A stretch of DNA of 64,000 nucleotides from Sphingomonas sp. Y38-1Y (GTDB lineage: Bacteria; Pseudomonadota; Alphaproteobacteria; Sphingomonadales; Sphingomonadaceae). The notes beneath the pieces are model-generated. The model did no database searches. It was not told the origin of the DNA and worked only from the letters and a program-made list of their open reading frames with translations. Where the stretch lies: assembly GCF_032391395.1 (NCBI RefSeq), contig NZ_CP135916.1:1860001-1924000 (forward strand), written 5' to 3'. This document shows, one piece after another, positions 62,408 through 64,000 of the stretch. The position numbers were made by a program, and so were the translations under genes. Numbering within the stretch: the first letter of the stretch is position 1; every line of letters begins with the position of its first letter.

Positions 62408-63823
62408 TCAGCGGCCGAGTGCGACTTCGAGAAAGGCGGGAACGGGACCGTTCCAGCCGCCATCGTCATGATCCTCGTCGCGGTCGCGGCGGCGATCCCG
62501 GCGACCGCCGCGCTCGCCGCGCAGTTCCGGCGCCGGCTCGCGGCGCGCATCGCGCTCGCGGCGCGGTTCGGCCTCGCGGCGGGGTTCGGCTTCCTGGCGC
62601 GCTTCGGGCGCGCGCTCACGGCGGGGTTCACGCTCGCGGCGGGGCTCGCGTTCGCGGCGCGGGCGTTCCTCGCGCGGTTCGGGCGCCGCTTCGGCAGCGG
62701 ACGGCGCGCTCGGCACGGCGATGCGCTCGATCGTCTGGCCGGTCAGCTTCTCGATGTTGGCGATGTTCTCGGCATCTTCGCTGGTGACGAAGGTGAAGGC
62801 CGAACCCTTGGCCCCCGCGCGGCCGGTGCGGCCGATGCGGTGGACATAGTCGTCCGGATGCCAGGGCGCGTCGAAGTTGAAGACGTGGCTGACGCCCTTG
62901 ATGTCCAGGCCGCGCGCCGCGACGTCGCTGGCGACGAGGATGTTAACGTCCCCGCGCTTGAAGCGGTCGAGCTCGGCCAGACGCGCCGGCTGGTCCATGT
63001 CGCCATGGATCTCGCTGGAGGCGAAGCCATTGGCGCGCAGCGACTTGTTGAGCTCGCGCACTGTGGTCTTGCGGTTGCAGAAGATGATCGCGGTGCGAAC
63101 GTCCTCCGCCTTCAAGAGGGTGCGCAGCGCCTCCCGCTTCTTGTCCGCGCGGACGGGAACCAGGCGCTGGGTGATGTTGGTGTTCGTGGTCGCGGGACGG
63201 GCGACCTCGATCGTCTTGGGATTGCTCAGGAACTTGTCGGCAAGCTTCTTGATCGGCGGCGGCATCGTCGCGGAGAAGAGCAGCGTCTGGCGCGACTTGG
63301 GCAGCTTGGAGCAGATCGTCTCGATGTCGGGGATGAAACCCATGTCGAGCATGCGGTCCGCCTCGTCGATGACGAGCAGCTCGCAGCCGGTCAGCAGGAT
63401 CTTGCCGCGCTCGAACAGGTCCATCAAGCGGCCGGGGGTGGCGATCAGGACGTCGACGCCCCTTTCCAGCGCCTTGATCTGGTCGCCCATCTGGACGCCC
63501 CCGATCAGCAGCGCCATCGAAAGCTTGTTGTACTTGCCGTACTTCTCGAAATTCTCGGCGACCTGCGCGGCGAGTTCCCGCGTCGGCTCCAGGATCAGGC
63601 TGCGCGGCATCAGCGCGCGCGTGCGACCCTGGGCCAGGATGTCGATCATCGGAAGGACGAAGCTGGCGGTCTTGCCCGTACCCGTCTGGGCGATGCCGAT
63701 CAGGTCGCGCATCATCAGGACGGAGGGGATGGCGCTCGCCTGGATCGGCGTCGGCTCGGTATAGCCAGACTCGTTGACGGCGCGAAGCAGTTCGTCAGAC
63801 AGGCCGAGATCGGCAAAGTTCAT
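62408..63823 (-). CDS. DEAD-box RNA helicase, RhlE/DeaD-like
   Basis: A 471-residue ATP-dependent RNA helicase. Q motif EPTPIQASAIP, motif I AQTGTGKTA, DEAD box VIDEADRMLDMGF, SAT in LFSATMP and motif VI HRIGRTGRAG. A C-terminal tail (about 375-455) is a long Arg/Glu/Pro repeat (RREREP and variants), a likely RNA-binding extension. Its GC-rich codons cause dense short repeats in the DNA. Probably used in ribosome assembly or cold adaptation. Confidence 0.95.
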   Translation of the reverse strand: MNFADLGLSDELLRAVNESGYTEPTPIQASAIPSVLMMRDLIGIAQTGTGKTASFVLPMIDILAQGRTRALMPRSLILEPTRELAAQVAENFEKYGKYNKLSMALLIGGVQMGDQIKALERGVDVLIATPGRLMDLFERGKILLTGCELLVIDEADRMLDMGFIPDIETICSKLPKSRQTLLFSATMPPPIKKLADKFLSNPKTIEVARPATTNTNITQRLVPVRADKKREALRTLLKAEDVRTAIIFCNRKTTVRELNKSLRANGFASSEIHGDMDQPARLAELDRFKRGDVNILVASDVAARGLDIKGVSHVFNFDAPWHPDDYVHRIGRTGRAGAKGSAFTFVTSEDAENIANIEKLTGQTIERIAVPSAPSAAEAAPEPREERPRREREPRREREPRRERAPEARQEAEPRREAEPRRERDARREPAPELRGERGGRRDRRRDRDEDHDDGGWNGPVPAFLEVALGR

Positions 63824-63915
63824 GCAAATGTCCGGAAATGCAGCCCCGAAGATCGCGGCCGCGGATTGTGATCGCCGCTTGCGGATTTCGGGCGAAAAGT
63901 CAAGTAAAGCCGCGC

Positions 63916-64000
63916 TCAGCGCGACGGAATGAGCGTCCTAAGGCCCTTGATCCGGCACTCGCCGCCGCTGCGCGAACGGATCGAGTCGCGCTTGGCGCAG
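63916..64000 (-). CDS. C-terminal fragment of a gene running off the right edge
   Basis: Minus-strand frame open from the window end to a TGA at 63916, reading CAKRDSIRSRSGGECRIKGL and then RTLIPSR. Only 27 codons are visible. The two cysteines and basic composition suggest a small secreted or nucleic-acid-related protein, but the family cannot be told. Confidence 0.4.
   Translation of the reverse strand, partial: CAKRDSIRSRSGGECRIKGLRTLIPSR

Noticed and set aside
62480..62700. Dense short direct repeats that could suggest a CRISPR or tandem array
   Set aside because: They encode the Arg/Glu/Pro tail of the DEAD-box helicase in frame; no fixed spacer length.

Overview
The window is a 64 kb stretch of a GC-rich alphaproteobacterial chromosome, most probably a sphingomonad (Sphingomonas or a close relative). 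The evidence is the very high GC in third codon positions, the TonB receptor with a DIVVTG-type N-terminus, a tonB-exbB-exbD-exbD cluster, a DUF3667 protein, secreted small proteins of a sphingomonad type, and a mobile palindromic repeat with a CCTTCGACAAGCTCAGGACGAACGG core. No phage, insertion sequence, CRISPR array, rRNA or replication origin is visible. Coding density is high, no gene-free stretch exceeds about 260 bases, and many starts overlap the previous stop (ATGA or TTGA).

Layout. 0-10 kb: ispH, a lipoprotein, a membrane-anchored ClpP-like protease, sdhC-sdhD-sdhA (no sdhB nearby), a soluble globin-like chemoreceptor, a DUF3667 membrane protein and proA. 9.5-15.2 kb: a tightly packed forward operon in which a ParD/ParE-like toxin-antitoxin pair sits between proA and nadD-rsfS-rlmH-EnvC-like-ctpA, followed by dsbB and coq7. 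15-21.7 kb: two secreted proteins of unknown role, a phasin-like protein, a polytopic membrane protein, then a DNA-repair group: a radical SAM protein, a hemerythrin and a DUF4130-UdgX fusion.

21.7-28.9 kb, minus strand: the most intriguing locus. An SPFH-SHOCT protein is followed by a tight array of two zinc-ribbon DUF4178 proteins, a 52-residue membrane peptide, a DUF350 membrane protein, a membrane-bound spermidine-synthase-like enzyme, an FAD oxidoreductase with an export signal and a SpeD decarboxylase. It looks like a membrane-associated polyamine system of unknown purpose. 28.9-38 kb is a starch/maltodextrin utilisation locus: MFS transporter, LacI regulator, TonB receptor, secreted alpha-amylase and alpha-glucosidase.

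38-51 kb holds housekeeping and repair genes: aldo/keto reductase, AlkA-like glycosylase, ferredoxin, rlmB, an M28 peptidase, tRNA-Tyr, a diheme cytochrome c, a GST, the cytochrome c maturation operon ccmCDEFGH, folB and a pteridine-reductase-like SDR. 51-64 kb holds tonB-exbB-exbD-exbD with a clear terminator, a TPR protein behind a Pho-box-like triplet, dcd, secE-nusG, an M48 protease, a TfoX-N protein, a DUF4197 lipoprotein, tRNA-Trp, a PAS-GGDEF-EAL protein, a DUF1289 protein and a DEAD-box helicase. Five tail-to-tail gene junctions carry long palindromic repeats that probably act as bidirectional terminators. All functional statements come from reading translations by eye; no database search was run.
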